From assembly GCF_022605725.1 (NCBI RefSeq), contig NC_065567.1:34947127-35011126 (forward strand): 64,000 nucleotides of DNA. The letters are read 5' to 3'. The position numbers were made by a program, and so were the translations under genes. This document shows, piece by piece, positions 11,134 through 22,472 of this stretch. The notes under the pieces are model-generated. The model saw only the letters and a program-made list of their open reading frames with translations, was not told where the DNA came from and searched no databases. Source of the stretch: Anthonomus grandis grandis. Taxonomy: Eukaryota; Arthropoda; Insecta; Coleoptera; Curculionidae. The first letter of the stretch is position 1, and the number at the start of each line of letters is the position of its first letter.

Positions 11134-11734
11134 TATAACATTTTTTCGAAAAGTTGTTAGTTCTTCTGGTATTTAACATTTTTTGATTTTATCAAATTTC
11201 TTTGTTTTTTTTTCATATAAGCAAGAATATCTCCGTTATTCTTACCACCATATAAAATTTAGCTATACTATCTGAAAGAGAATTAAATTTGCTATAGATG
11301 GGTATATTTAAGTTTTTGGAGTAATTTTTTATACCGGGTGTTATCAGAAGTTAAATGTAACATTTGGGAAATGTGCAAAATTAGTGGCATCTTCTTCGTT
11401 GTCGTTTTTCTAAAATTTGGTAAATAGGGACATGTTTTTTTTCCAGCAAAAACTAATGTATTTAATATGCTTTCCAATGATTATTTAACCATTACTTGAT
11501 TTTAAAACAAAAGCATAGATATTTACAATTTGACAAGAACTGTCATTAAATTTTCACTTCGCCATTTAAGAAATAACCATATATGGCATACAGAAAACCC
11601 TCATGCGACTGTTGTTTCACATTTTCAGCATGAGATAAGGGTCAACGTATGGATAGGATGAATGAGAGGTCGCCTTTTCGGGCCTGTAATACTTCCTGAT
11701 CGGCTCAATCGGCCAATGAGTTTTTAAATTTATT

Positions 11735-12090
11735 AAATAATGACCTTGTTGACTTTCTGGAAGAAATCCCCTAGACAGGAACTTTGGTTTCAAATGGACG
11801 GATGCCCAGCCCATAATGGCAGAATTGTGCAAAATTCCTTGAATCAGTGCTTTGGGAAGAAATGGGTCGGAAAATACGGTCCGGTAAGATGGCCGCCCAG
11901 AAGGCCTGACCTTACGCCCCTTGACATTTGTGTCTGGGGCACATTAAAATCTAATGTTTATAGTATTAACATTAATACCCGAGACAAACTAATTAATCGA
12001 ATTAGTGTGTGTTGCAATGAAATTCGACAAAAACGCGTTGAACTTGAATGGATTGTTGATAGTGTCAGAAGAAGAATTTTGACTTTTTAA
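11735..12090 (+). pseudogene. Mariner (DD41D-type) transposase C-terminus
   Basis: C-terminal third of an IS630/Tc1/mariner transposase. WFQMDGCPAH holds the second catalytic Asp and RPDLTPLDICVWG the third. Forty-one residues separate these Asp, the DD41D spacing. A C-terminal helix (KLINRISVCCNEIRQKRVE) and a stop follow. The N-terminus with the first Asp is not seen in 11134-11735, which is decayed. Confidence 0.8.
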
Positions 12091-12870
12091 GTTTGGTCAA
12101 TCAAGAAATATAAAATTTAAAAAAATTTCAATTTTTGTGGTTTTCTTAAATTACTTCAAAAACTTAAATATACCCATCTTATAGCAAATTTAATTCTCTT
12201 TCAGATGGTATATTTAAATTTTATGTGGTAGTATGTAGACACCTTGTATAGGGGTGCGGAACAATAGAAGGGTGTGTATAAGTTTACACGATCGCACACT
12301 GTGCATCCCCCATTATTTAAAATACTACTCTTAAGTTAACCTTGTATACACACATCTGATAATGCTTTTACATACCAGCTACGTCATTATCCGTCATACA
12401 TGTGTAAAGGTTGTAAGCACTTGTATCAGTAGCATAAAAGAACGTCAAAATAGGCTTAAATTTTCCAATTATAATCCAAGGTAAGGTAATATAACAAATT
12501 ACTGTAACCCAGATGCCAAAGTGTTCTTCCTCTGGTATTGTTAGGTACCAGAGCATCTCATATTTTAGCACGCCATCCCATGTACATTTTCATAGACCAC
12601 AATTTTATTCGTTTCTTAGTTTAGATTGATTGCGTTTAAGTGTATACTTTGTTAAATAGTTTTGTAACATCACAAGAATTACATGAATATTTATTTTATG
12701 ATAGTCAACATCCATGCGGTTTATCTGAGACAACTTCCTCGTTTTGTCTTTCGCATCTCGATTACATCAATTTGTGGTAATCTAACTTAACTTATATGTA
12801 TGTAATTTGAATACACCATACCGACCGTACATTTTTAGGTGGACATACATCATACATTAATTGTTGACTA

Positions 12871-12900
12871 AAGAGAACAATTCCAAAGTATTGTTCTCTT
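12871..12900. repeat. Perfect 11-bp inverted repeat
   Basis: aagagaacaat and attgttctctt are separated by 8 nt, which can form a hairpin. No terminator role is expected in a eukaryote. No surrounding element ends were found. Confidence 0.6.
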
Positions 12901-13689
12901 CTGTGGTTCACACTTAGACGGACTATTCAGAATTCATTTATGCCCGCGTAGGTTAAAATTTCACGCCGAAGTCCCGCTTAATGAGCGATTGACCAATAGG
13001 AGCATCAGAACTAGCCACGTCATCAGGCGTCAGCTGAGAGGGCGTAAATGAAATTTGAATATACCTAAATAGCCGGCCCGTCAAGGGTCCAAGAGAAGTA
13101 CCACCTTTTCGATTTCTTTACAGAGTTACCTCCCAGAGACCAACTTCTGCCCCTAAAAGGGGTCTTGATGTAGGAAACGTTGATGAGATTACACAGCAGG
13201 ACATACAGTAGCTTGTGAAGAGCCGCAACCCATGAAGAATGGATTATTTATGGCTCTACAAATAGGTATACTTATAAAATGGCTTAAAAGAGTACGCTTT
13301 ATTTAAACTAGTTTAATATTAAACTTTTGACATTAACAAGGCTATTTTTATGACATGCCTCAACGTATATCTTGGATAAAGTCACTAAAGTTAATATCTT
13401 ATCGATCGTTCAGAACCTTCTTCTTTAGACTGCCTTCTGAGACTGAGAGATTCTCATCTATGAAACTTTAAGGTGAGATGCGCATCCCTGATTCTAGCAT
13501 CCCATAGGGATCTGGTAAATCTGGTTCGTTTTCAATTATCTTTAATACTACACTCTATAATAATTAAGGGATATCGGAGTTGTTGAATGTCGCTCCAACA
13601 CCGTCATTACAAACTCGTTAGAATTTCCAGCGCAGTGTTCCTATACACTCACTTTCTATCCTTATTAAGATTTGTGTCGAATCAGCAAT
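12901..13689. other. Unassigned stretch
   Basis: No gene recognised. It includes a somewhat GC-richer block at about 12940-13250. Confidence 0.4.
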
Positions 13690-13900
13690 AGAGTTACAGG
13701 CTCATCAGTCTTCTATCAGACATGAGGAAAGTTGTAGAGAGACTGATCGTAGCGAAAAGACTTCAAGATAGTGTTGAACACTTCAAATTTCCAGACTCCT
13801 CTATCACATCTTAGATGAAGCACACTGTGGTTTCCATTCAGCAGGAGTCTTCCTCCACATCTCCAATGCTTTTGACAAGTGTGGTCACTTGTTACACATT
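13690..13900 (+). pseudogene. LINE reverse transcriptase fragment (weak)
   Basis: The translation LISLLSDMRKVVERLIVAKR followed by LQDSVEHFKFPDS resembles the PISLL...KVxExxIxxRLxxxxE..xxPDxQxGFR block of jockey/CR1 reverse transcriptases. The following GFR block is out of frame. Nothing further along is clearly alignable, so this is a small relic. Confidence 0.4.
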
Positions 13901-15469
13901 ATTAATAGGAACACAATCACTAATTCAGTTCATTCATTCATTCAACACTAAGTTTCAGCGTTTCCATTTTCTTGACAAAAAAGGACTTCCAGTGTGAGAT
14001 GACGTTTTAAAGACAAAGCTGCACGATAATGGGTGAAATGCAAACAGCCTTATCGAAAAACATCATACCTAATATTAGCGAACGCTGTTCAGTTTGAAAA
14101 ATTTTATAAGAAACTGCATTAGGAGTTGAGCTGTACAACTCTAAGATTATTCCTGCTGTATGCTACAGAACTGCTGCATAAAAACTCTCCAGAGAAATAA
14201 ATTATTCATTTCATATAATACAACTTATTATAAAATTTAATGTAAAATGACTGCGCTAGTTATCTTTAAATTAAAAGTTCAATCTAGTCTATCTCTAACA
14301 CCATCATCAATTTAATGGTAATAATCACTAATTCGTATAAGTATCGATCACACGAGTGGGAGCACAAATGGAAAATGCAGTGGAATGAAATAATGAAACG
14401 CTACAATGGGTAGCGCTTTATTTGTTTATAAACGAGTTTGTTTGGCGTTAGCGAGATTACCTGAAATTCGGATGCTCAATATGCCATTTTTGTTTGCATT
14501 AATACTCTATATTTAAGCCATATAACCAGAAAATCTATTGATATAATTTCGTAGAATGGCGGTAACGCTTTAGAATACCGAAAGTATTTGGTTTTATAGA
14601 TGTAACATTTGTGCTTCGGTGTATGTTAGAAATTCAAATGTTGGCCTCATATCCCGCATATATTTAGTAAAGCAGATATTTTTCGGACGTATCGTAATAA
14701 TTGCGTTAATTATATATCTGGATAAATGACTTAAATTGCTATTAAATTGTATAAAATATGTTCGCTGACCGTCTTGATATCCTACTGAACTGCGCATTTA
14801 TCTAAAAGTCAAGAGTAGGCAGGGATTTAATGCGCATGGTTAAATTTAACCTGGTTGGCGTACTCTATCAAGATTTGACTTTGCACCCGACTTGTATATA
14901 TGTTCGAATATTTTGCACTCGTTAATGGTTGACCCTGTATTTTAACGGACCCACTCATATATTAAATTTTTGGGTGGAATATTGTGTGGGGGTGAAAGCA
15001 ATAAATTTATGAGAAAAAAAGGATAATAAAAATGAACATTCCATAGGCTGTTGATTTCTTTCTTCTATATACTTGAGCTGCCCGTCACTCCCGTTACCAG
15101 CCGGTATTTTCGATAAATTTGGCAAGGTTCTACGGGATTAGTTACTTAATTTGAGTACTAGTGAAGTATACACCACAAATGCCACGAATATACGAAAAGG
15201 GTTCCCTTTTAAGTGCTTTTCCACTCCTCTCACGTCTGGTTCCTCGTTCATTTTTAGGAGAGGAATGAGGAATTTTGGAGTTAGCGAGCAGAGATATTTT
15301 TAGATATAGGGGTCATTTAAAATTTACTTAGAGAAGTGAGATTAATATAAGTATTTAAACAATTAATGTAAGTAATGCTAATGCCATTACTGAACATATT
15401 GCCATTGATCAAACTTTTCAAACCTGAAAGTTAATAAACAGGATTTAAAAATTAAATGGTGTTTTTATT
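13901..15469. other. Unassigned AT-rich stretch
   Basis: No gene, TIR pair or LTR seen. Short frames (13815-13997, 14594-14797) lack motifs. Confidence 0.4.
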
Positions 15470-17500
15470 TTGGGTTCAAAAAATTACTCTGTTGTGTACA
15501 ACAAGCAATGGTTCAACCTGAATTGCAAAAAGGCAGTAAACACTAAAAACGCAGCATATCGCAAATGGCGTCAACATCCTTCCACCGAAAATTGGAGGAA
15601 CTTTTTAACCTCCAGAAATAGCTGCAAGCGAATTATTGATAATTGCAAAGAGAGTCACAACAACAGGATCAAAAACAAATTGCTAAACTGCCCAAATGGA
15701 ACAAGATCTTTCTGGTCGGTATCGAAAGCCGTTAGTCAAGGATTTGCTAAGTCGGCCTTGCCATCCCTAACAGCAGATGATGGTTCTATCGCGGTAACAG
15801 CAAGAGAAAAAGCCAACTTACTGGGTAAACTTTTCGCGTCCAATTTGGATGGCTTTCGCAGCCATATTTGCCAAGGGTGAATTCATCGATGGGAGAAATT
15901 TCGTTTCCCCAACGAATTATAAATAAAATTCTTAAAAGCGTAGACACCAACAAAGCTACTGGACCCGATGGAATTCCAGCCCTAGTACTAAAACGTTGTG
16001 CAGACGAATTGACTCCTCCCTTATGTAGACTGTTCATGGCATCGTATAAGCAGGGCTCATTTCCAACAAGCTGGAAAACTGCTCAAGTGCAAGCTGTACC
16101 CAAAAAGGGTAAGAAGACGATGCCGTCCAATTACCGCCCGATTGCACTAGTTCCAGTAATATCGAAGATTATGGAGAAAGCAGTCAACCAACAACTGTTA
16201 AGATATCTGGAATCATCTGGACTAATCAGCGATCATCAATACGGCTTTCGAAAGCTTAGATCCACCGGCGATCTTCTCGCTTACGTCACACACTTGTGGA
16301 CGGAGGCCATGGAGAAGCACGGCGAGTCCCGCTCAGTCGCTCTTGACATTTCCAAGGCATTTGACAGAGTGTGGCATGAGGGACTACTAACCAAGCTCTC
16401 CTCAATCGGCATACAAAACTCATTATTGAACTGAATCAAAAGTTTTCTTGAACAACGAACAATCCAAGTAGCCGTCGATGGACACCTCTCCGACAAATTT
16501 AATATTAACGCTGGAGTCCCTCAAGGATGCATTCTATCCCCCACCCTTTTCTTGATATATATCAACGATTTGCTAGGAACCACTGTCAGTCCAATCTACA
16601 GCTTTGCGGACGATAGCATACTTATTTCCACATTTAAGTCCGCCAAACCAACGACAGCCGCAACTTCTCAGAATCTTAGGCAGCAACAAGTAGCTTCAAC
16701 CAACAACGATATTAGAGCAATCTTGGAGTAGGGCGGTAACAATCTGGTCAATTTTAACGCTAAAAAAATGCAGGCTGCAGTATTTACGATGAAGACTAAC
16801 CTTGGTGGCCCGGAGCTGGTTATGGCAGGGAAAACATTGCCAATAAAATCATCTTTACATCTTCTAGGAGTCGAAGTCAGCAACAGTGTGTCCTGGCATG
16901 ACCACGTTGCCGAAATCGCCAGGGCAGCTTCCAAAAAACTCGGAGTGCTTTTCAAAACGAAAAACTGTATACACCAGAACAGCTGCTGACTCTTTATAAG
17001 GCTCAAATACACCCTTCCCTCGAGTATTGCTCGCATGTCTGGAGCTCTGCACCCAAGCATAGTTTAAAGCTGCTAGATTCTATACAGAAGAGAGCTATTC
17101 ATCTTATCGACAAACCAGAACTGACAAAGAGTCTGGATAGTCTGGATCACAGGAGAAAGGTGGCTGATCTGTGTTTATTCTACCGTTATTATCACGGTAA
17201 GTGCTCCTCTGAGCTGGCAGGCCTGATTCCACCCAGGGTAGTTCCGGCAAGAAGGACGTGTCTAGCAGTTGCGGCTCATCAACATCGAATCCACCTGCCT
17301 ACCCCAAGGACGTCGCTGTATCGGGACTCATTCATCTGGAGAACATCTTCTTTGTGGAACGGGCTTCCACCTCACATATTTCCCGACGCATACAACCAGC
17401 AGCTATTCAAGATAAATGCCCACAAATATATTCGCGCAAGCACCACTCCAAGAGTGACATAGGACTTTCCTCTTGTGCTTGTGTTTACCATTAAAAAAAA
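15470..17500 (+). pseudogene. Jockey/CR1-like LINE ORF2: reverse transcriptase to 3' end
   Basis: A 5'-truncated non-LTR retrotransposon. The linker before the polymerase (residues 1-136) ends in a frameshift near 15870. Reverse transcriptase blocks follow in order: NKATGPDGIPALVLK, FPTSWKTAQVQAVPKKGK, SNYRPIALVPVISKIMEKA, HQYGFRKLRSTGDLL, VALDISKAFDRVWH, NAGVPQGCILSPTLFLIYIN and the active site SFADDSIL. Two Trp codons have become stops (TGA at ~16433, TAG at ~16730), and a second frameshift lies near 16980. The C-terminus continues EYCSHVWSSAPKHSLKLLD and LPTPRTSLYRDSFIWRTSS to about 17460. An A-rich tail at 17492-17501 marks the 3' end. No clear target duplication was found. Confidence 0.88.
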
Positions 17501-18229
17501 AATTTACTGAGCGTATTAAAATTCATTAACATTAAAACCCTAGAACGAAAAGCTATAGTCAGCCTGATGATGTCTTTGGGGGCAAAAATGATGTTGAGAA
17601 GACACACATATTAATTTGAATGCGAATATCATTTTAGGTGAAGGTTTGCCATTGCCAACGAGGAAGAATTTGATGCTGTTACCATTTTTCCACCAGTCAA
17701 ACTTGGACAACTTACTTTGCTTTCTCAAATTACAAAGAAAGTTGTCAATAATGGCATAGTTAGATTTCTTATGGAAACGTAATGAGTGTTAAATCCAGGC
17801 TGTATTGATATACACAATGATTAGCAAGCAGCGAAGTTTCAAATATATCATCTTAAACAACCACGGATCAAAGAACCAAAAATGTGGAGTTTTCGTAGAA
17901 ATCATGAGTGGTATGTGGCATGTTCATTGCGGGACATGAGGGAATAAACACATTAATTCTCTTTTAACTGATTTCTCTTTTTTGTCCTTTTTCTTCTTTA
18001 AGTGCCATATCCCCTAATGTTGACAGTTACTTGGGCAAATCTTTCTGGATTCTACCTCAATCCGAATAGTTCCTTTGTGCTATGCGTTGCTCATTCACTG
18101 ATGTTCCTCAACCAGAAAGCCTGTTGCCTTTTCTTTCCACTCCTTTAGGTCCTTTCATCTTTCCCCTCATGATTAGTTGTAGGATTTTGTATCGGTCTCC
18201 TCTGATCTATTCACTCCAAGATATTAAAT
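17501..18229. other. Unassigned stretch
   Basis: No gene or element end recognised. Confidence 0.4.
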
Positions 18230-18450
18230 TTTCCTGCACATAACTGTATTTAGTAGCATACGTCTTCCATCGGCGCTGTTTACTACCACGTCGTTGGTCT
18301 GCATAGCTGTCCAGGGTATTATCAGCACTCAATGGATAACTACATCTCGAATGCTTCTGTTGTTAATTGTACCGACTTTAATTATCTAGATCTCTGCCCC
18401 ATACAGCAACACTGACCATATTAATTGTATGATTCATTCTCTGTCGTAAA
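18230..18450 (-). pseudogene. RTE/L1-like LINE C-terminal fragment
   Basis: Minus-strand pieces LLYGAEI and IIPWTAMQTNDVV match the C-terminal LLYGxExW...RILRIPWTxxxTNexV block that follows the reverse transcriptase in RTE/L1-like LINEs. Several stops are present. Confidence 0.55.
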
Positions 18451-18639
18451 CGGAGAAATTTCATCGAATCCAGCACTGAATTCGTAAATCCTAATATTTC
18501 AGAAAGAAGCATTAAGATCCTGAAAGTTTGTCAGGTAATATTATTAATGTAAAATTTTAAGAAGAGCCTGAGCTGCTGGAAAATATACTTTCTCACACAA
18601 AGCATCACTTCACATAGATTGGAATGGAAGAGAAATTTT

Positions 18640-18960
18640 TTCTCATCTAGCTTCCTTCTTGGAACAGAAGAAAAATCCTTGGAACATAGTTGAAATACAA
18701 AAAATGAATGATAAATTGAATGAATCCAACTTCGACGACCACACTGATATAGAAGGAGAACCAGAAATTCTCAAGGGTGAGGTTCTATTTACAACAAAAT
18801 CTGCTAAATCGAAAAAAGCCACCGCACCTCATGACAATATAAATGATTAAGGAGGAAAACATTCGATTCTTGGTCAAACTGTTTCTTGGTTCGAACACAA
18901 CTGGGACATACCGAAAGATTGGCTGGAAAAACAACGAGCGAAACTTGAAATGTTGTTGTA
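18640..18960 (+). pseudogene. RTE-like LINE fragment, polymerase N-side
   Basis: GEPEILKGEVLFTTKSAKSK resembles the P.IL..EV..A....K..KA.GPD linker at the start of RTE-type reverse transcriptases. The next frame gives ENIRFLVKLF and GTYRKIGW, matching the LF..IY.TG..P.DW block. It probably joins the piece at 19440-19790, with a repeat inserted between. Confidence 0.5.
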
Positions 18961-18964
18961 AAGG

Positions 18965-19440
18965 TAAAATTTTTCGGTCTTTCTGAATCTGGCATTCAAA
19001 GAAGCTTCCATTTACAACAATGATCTCAATTTTTAAATGAGAACTTAAATATGAACCTCAAAGTGAAATTGAAGGAAATAAAATATTTATGCCCCATCGT
19101 CATCCAATCCAACTTTGCATAATAATCATTTTTACATAGTTAATTTCGTGGACGGTTTGAAATGACCAACGAATAACCTTGAAAAATGACCTCAAAGTCA
19201 GGGCATCCGTTGTACTTATCAGTTAATATCTACAAAGATATCGTCAAATAACTTTTATTTCATCAAGATACTTGTTTAAGTTATCAAGATACTGCGTTTT
19301 ACTTTGATTTGATCTTGTTAAGGTCACCAAGAATATTTTTAAATGCCATTTTGGCCATAAAATTGTTTATTCTTTTTGAATCCGGCATCAAAAATAGGCG
19401 ATTCCATTTAGAAAAATGACCCTATTTGCCTTATAATTTC
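18965..19440. repeat. Non-coding repeat with direct-repeat ends
   Basis: The words ttctgaatctggcatcaaa-like and gattccattta-like occur at 18980-19010 and again in the same orientation at 19368-19410. The interior has paired accttgaaaaatgacctc / aaggtcacc words. It separates two pieces of one LINE. Its class is unclear. Confidence 0.4.
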
Positions 19441-19800
19441 AAACAAGCAGAATGCCAATTCGCAGAGGTATATTTCAAGCCCATACGGATTTGCATCAAT
19501 CATTTGGCATCAATCCGCTCTCAAGCCGACTAAATTCAATCAGAGATGAATTACTATTAAGAACAACAATAAGGAATTAGCCAAGCTTATTCATCTACTT
19601 TATATGGATGATGTGTTATATTTAGCGAATACCCGAAACCAATTAGACCAAATGCTAAAAATAGTGAAAGAGTTTTTGGCGACATAAGAATGACCTTTGG
19701 ATTAGATCAATGCTGCACCGTTAACATAATTGAAGTACTAAAGAAAGTTACAATCAAGTAATTTGGAAGAGAATCGAAAGGAGAGCGGGTAAATGATTGA
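19440..19800 (+). pseudogene. RTE-like LINE reverse transcriptase fragment
   Basis: GIFQ near 19469 matches the start of the G.FQGDSLSPL block. It is followed by NPLSSRLNS and then HLLYMDDVLYLAN, the polymerase active site in the form YMDD, RNQLDQMLKIVKEF, and in a shifted frame DIRMTFGLDQCC. These are the usual blocks either side of the catalytic Asp pair. The copy is heavily broken. Confidence 0.6.
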
Positions 19801-20511
19801 AGTAATGAACGTGTAAGAAAAGTATAAATATTTAAAACTTGAATTTTCACGCCCAGCGTTATTTTTGTCCTATTGCACCCTCCTATTTTTGAGGAAGTAA
19901 TTTTTTTATATCGCCTGTTTTTACAGAATTACTCACATGATAGAATTAAAATGAAACACCCAGTATAAAAAGGTTTAAAGTCGATCTAGCGCCTTGAGTC
20001 CTAATCAATATCTGAAACCACTCATTCTTCTGCTGCGCTACCTCAGAAAAGAAAGGTTAGTCATCCGCATACTGACAGGTCGAAACACATTGATGCCATT
20101 AATATAAGAGAAGAAATTGCCATGGTGTTTGCATTAGACCAACCACCATCTCACTAATAACACGGAAACATGCTAGGAATGACCCTATTTTCTACGTAAT
20201 TTTTACCCTATTTTTTATGTACCTACCAGAAATGTTTCTGGTAGCGGCTATCCTACCTTTTTCAACGTCTGTATGACATCTTATGTGAATTTTTTTTGCG
20301 ACATTTTAGAATGTCGAATGTATATCCTGATATATTTGCAGTGAAAATATACCACAAATGTTTCATTTAAAACATTTATAGCAATATTTTTGATTTAGGC
20401 CTTATTAAAGTAAAAATCCACATTTAGTTAAAAGCATGAAATGTATTTTATACATACGTTTACATTATAACAATTAACAAAAATTATACCTATCTTACAT
20501 AAATGTATATA
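19801..20511. other. Unassigned stretch with possible LINE tail
   Basis: A short reading LRKERLVIRILTGRNTL near 20040-20095 could be the end of a LINE RNase H, but it is too short to be sure. Nothing else was recognised. Confidence 0.3.
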
Positions 20512-20649
20512 CAGTGCATTCACGATCAAAGGAACAAATTCATGTAAAGTTCAGGTGTCTTTTTCCTATATTTTTCAGACACGTTAATTTGTCACGTCAT
20601 TTTGTGTTAAATTGTCACTTTACGATTTTTGTAATGAAAATTTTCTATA

Positions 20650-21408
20650 CAGGGCACCTCAAGTAGAAACTATGTCGTCAACATTAGTTTTTTAAATGGA
20701 ATACCCTGTTTATCATGCTATTTAGTCAGCGGTTTGTCAAATTTGATGTAATAGACTAATAAAACATATGACATTAAAAAATAAAAATTTATACAATATT
20801 TATTGTAACTGATGTTCAATTTGTTGCCCATTTACTAAAATGCATTTTTGAAGTCGGTTAATAATTTCCAATTGCACTTTTTGAGACACTTGCGGATCGA
20901 TGAATCTAATTTCTTGTCGAATTCTTTGCTTTAAATCTTCAATATTATTTGGTCTATTCACATAAACTTAAGACTTCAAATGGCCTCATAAAAAAATCTA
21001 ATGATGTTTCAGTCCTCTTCGTCCAATCCATCTGTTAGGAAAAGTTGCATAAAAAACTTTTCGAAAATAATAAGGTTTAATTACTTTCTAAGAAATCACA
21101 TAAAAAATGTAGCGTCATAGTTTCTATTCGAGACACCCTGTAACCAAAAATTTCATTACAAAGGACGCATTGAATCAAATGGACAACAAATTAAACATTA
21201 GTTGCATTAAATCTAGAATACATTTTTAAGTTTTAATTTCATATATTTCGTTAGCCTGTTTGACAAACCATTTTAGGTGCTTTAGGCATATGGTTTGCTA
21301 TACAAAAATTATTTAAAATAAATCAGAGAATTGTAAAACGTCGTAATATACAGGGTGTTCCATTAAAAAATCAATGTTGACCCCAGAGTTTCTACTTGAG
21401 GCACCCTG
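20650..21408. mobile_element. Nested mariner-type element (CAGGG ends)
   Basis: The left end cagggcacctcaag at 20650 has two possible partners: 21142 (gagacaccctg) and 21408 (gaggcaccctg), each followed by TA. The 21408 partner keeps about 60 bp of inverted similarity, including ccattaaaaaa. The 21142 partner matches the left end better in the stretch catagtttct. So either two related insertions overlap or one end was duplicated. Confidence 0.7.
20805..21045 (-). pseudogene. Mariner-type transposase C-terminus
   Basis: Minus-strand reading FPNRWIGRRGL, then YVNRPNNIEDLKQRIRQEI, FIDPQVSQKV and LVNGQQIEHQLQ. It aligns by eye to the end of the transposase at 24960-25230 (IGRRGP, PNNVQDLKNRIRYEI, VNGDQFEHL). 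The catalytic part is absent. Confidence 0.7.
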
Positions 21409-21531
21409 TATGAAAAAAATTTATTTCAAAAAACGCGCAAATGACAATACTAATTGATGTGTCCAAAAATAAAACAAGAAAAAAATTCCTGAATTTTAAA
21501 TGAATTTGTTTTTTTCATCGTGAATGCACTG

Positions 21532-22009
21532 TATTTTCTTTTGTCTTAGAACTAGCCCTTATAACTGCTACAACTAATTTCATCCGCAAATGCGAAAATT
21601 AGAGGCCAGGAAATTAAAATCACAAGATTTACAAGAATAGAGAAGAATTACATCGTTGAAATCTGAATTATTAGACCATAGATTAATACTTCTATTCTAT
21701 ACTTTTTCTCCTATATTTTTCTGATATGAAACCGCATCAAGAGTATTCAAACACTTTAGCACCATGTTGTTGGTCACACTAAAAAAAACCAACGTAATCT
21801 GGTGTCTTTTAGTTTTGTAACCAATAATTGAAAGTCTTGTCATAATTATGACGGTTAATTTAAATACATAATTTGGATAATTTTAGGATTGTGTTGGCAA
21901 AATATCTGTATAGATTTGAGCGAAATGTTGTGGTGAAATGGTAGTATATTATATTTTTATTTATAGTTTTTAGACGACTATTACTCAGAAACTGGACATT
22001 TGAAATTAT
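21532..22009. other. Unassigned stretch
   Basis: No gene or clear repeat end. Confidence 0.35.
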
Positions 22010-22472
22010 TTATTTGTTCCATAGCAATTTATTTATTTATTGCAAGCAAGTTTCGTATAACACACCTTATCTCAAAACTCAACTGTTTCCGAAATATTTA
22101 CATTTAAATAACCAGAAAACAAATAAGTACGTCTATTTACAAATTAAGGTAAAATCAAGGATAAAAATAATGAACACTGCCAATTGTTTCTATTTCCATG
22201 GTTGCACTTGTAAAGAATCTCCATTTTCGAATGTCACTGTCAATTCGAAAATTAATAGTTTTTATCAGAATAAATTATGGCTAATTTAGCGGAAACCCAA
22301 CGAATTGAAATTTTGATGATGCTAGGGTACGGGGATCGAGTGCGCACGCAAAAAGAAGTAAGTGAACTGTTTAATGCCAAATACCTCATGGTTAAGGCTG
22401 TCCCAAGGATTCTGGGGGGGGGACAATCTTCCATTTATCTCAACCAATCAAACGGAACTCGAGGAGGAAATA

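Larger units (their letters stand above)
8585..12246 (+). mobile_element. Mariner-type element hosting a pogo insertion
   Basis: The left end aaagggtgtctac at 8585 and the right end gtagacaccttg at 12246 are inverted repeats, with TA duplications at 8583-8584 and 12247-12248. Subterminal inverted blocks of about 80 bp lie at 11246-11325 and 12158-12232. The left end was parted from the rest by a later 2.5-kb pogo/Tigger insertion. Without it the element is about 1.2 kb and retains only the transposase C-terminus. The flanking sequence rejoins perfectly in register with the neighbouring tandem unit. Confidence 0.75.
7615..12770. repeat. Tandem pair of ~0.6-kb repeat units, interrupted
   Basis: Two homologous units. 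Unit A is 7615-8530 and unit B is 8531-8584 joined to 12247-12770. Shared landmarks include ttatcaggg, ataacctctata, tataggggtgcgg, ggtgtgtataagtttacac, cattttagcacgccat-like blocks and catgcggtttatctgaga. Without the insertions each unit is about 0.58-0.64 kb. Unit A is split by the PLE foldback at 8150-8416. Unit B is split by the mariner at 8585-12246. No coding potential was seen. Confidence 0.75.
20512..21531. mobile_element. TIR element (CAGTGCATTCACGAT ends)
   Basis: Inverted ends of about 46 bp begin cagtgcattcacgat at 20512 and close at 21531, with TA duplications at 20510-20511 and 21532-21533. Most of the interior is taken by a second TIR family. With no transposase of its own, it is a non-autonomous Tc1/mariner-type element. 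Confidence 0.8.

Noticed and set aside
15786..16037. Minus-strand frame opposite the LINE polymerase
   Set aside because: Antisense shadow of conserved reverse transcriptase blocks.
17540..17728. Possible coding segment after the LINE tail
   Set aside because: No motif on either strand, and adjacent stops.
22362..22472. In-frame N-terminal extension of the LINE ORF1 (open frame starts at 22362)
   Set aside because: It runs across the mariner transposase and the LINE leader; the ATG at 22473 begins the ORF1-like sequence.
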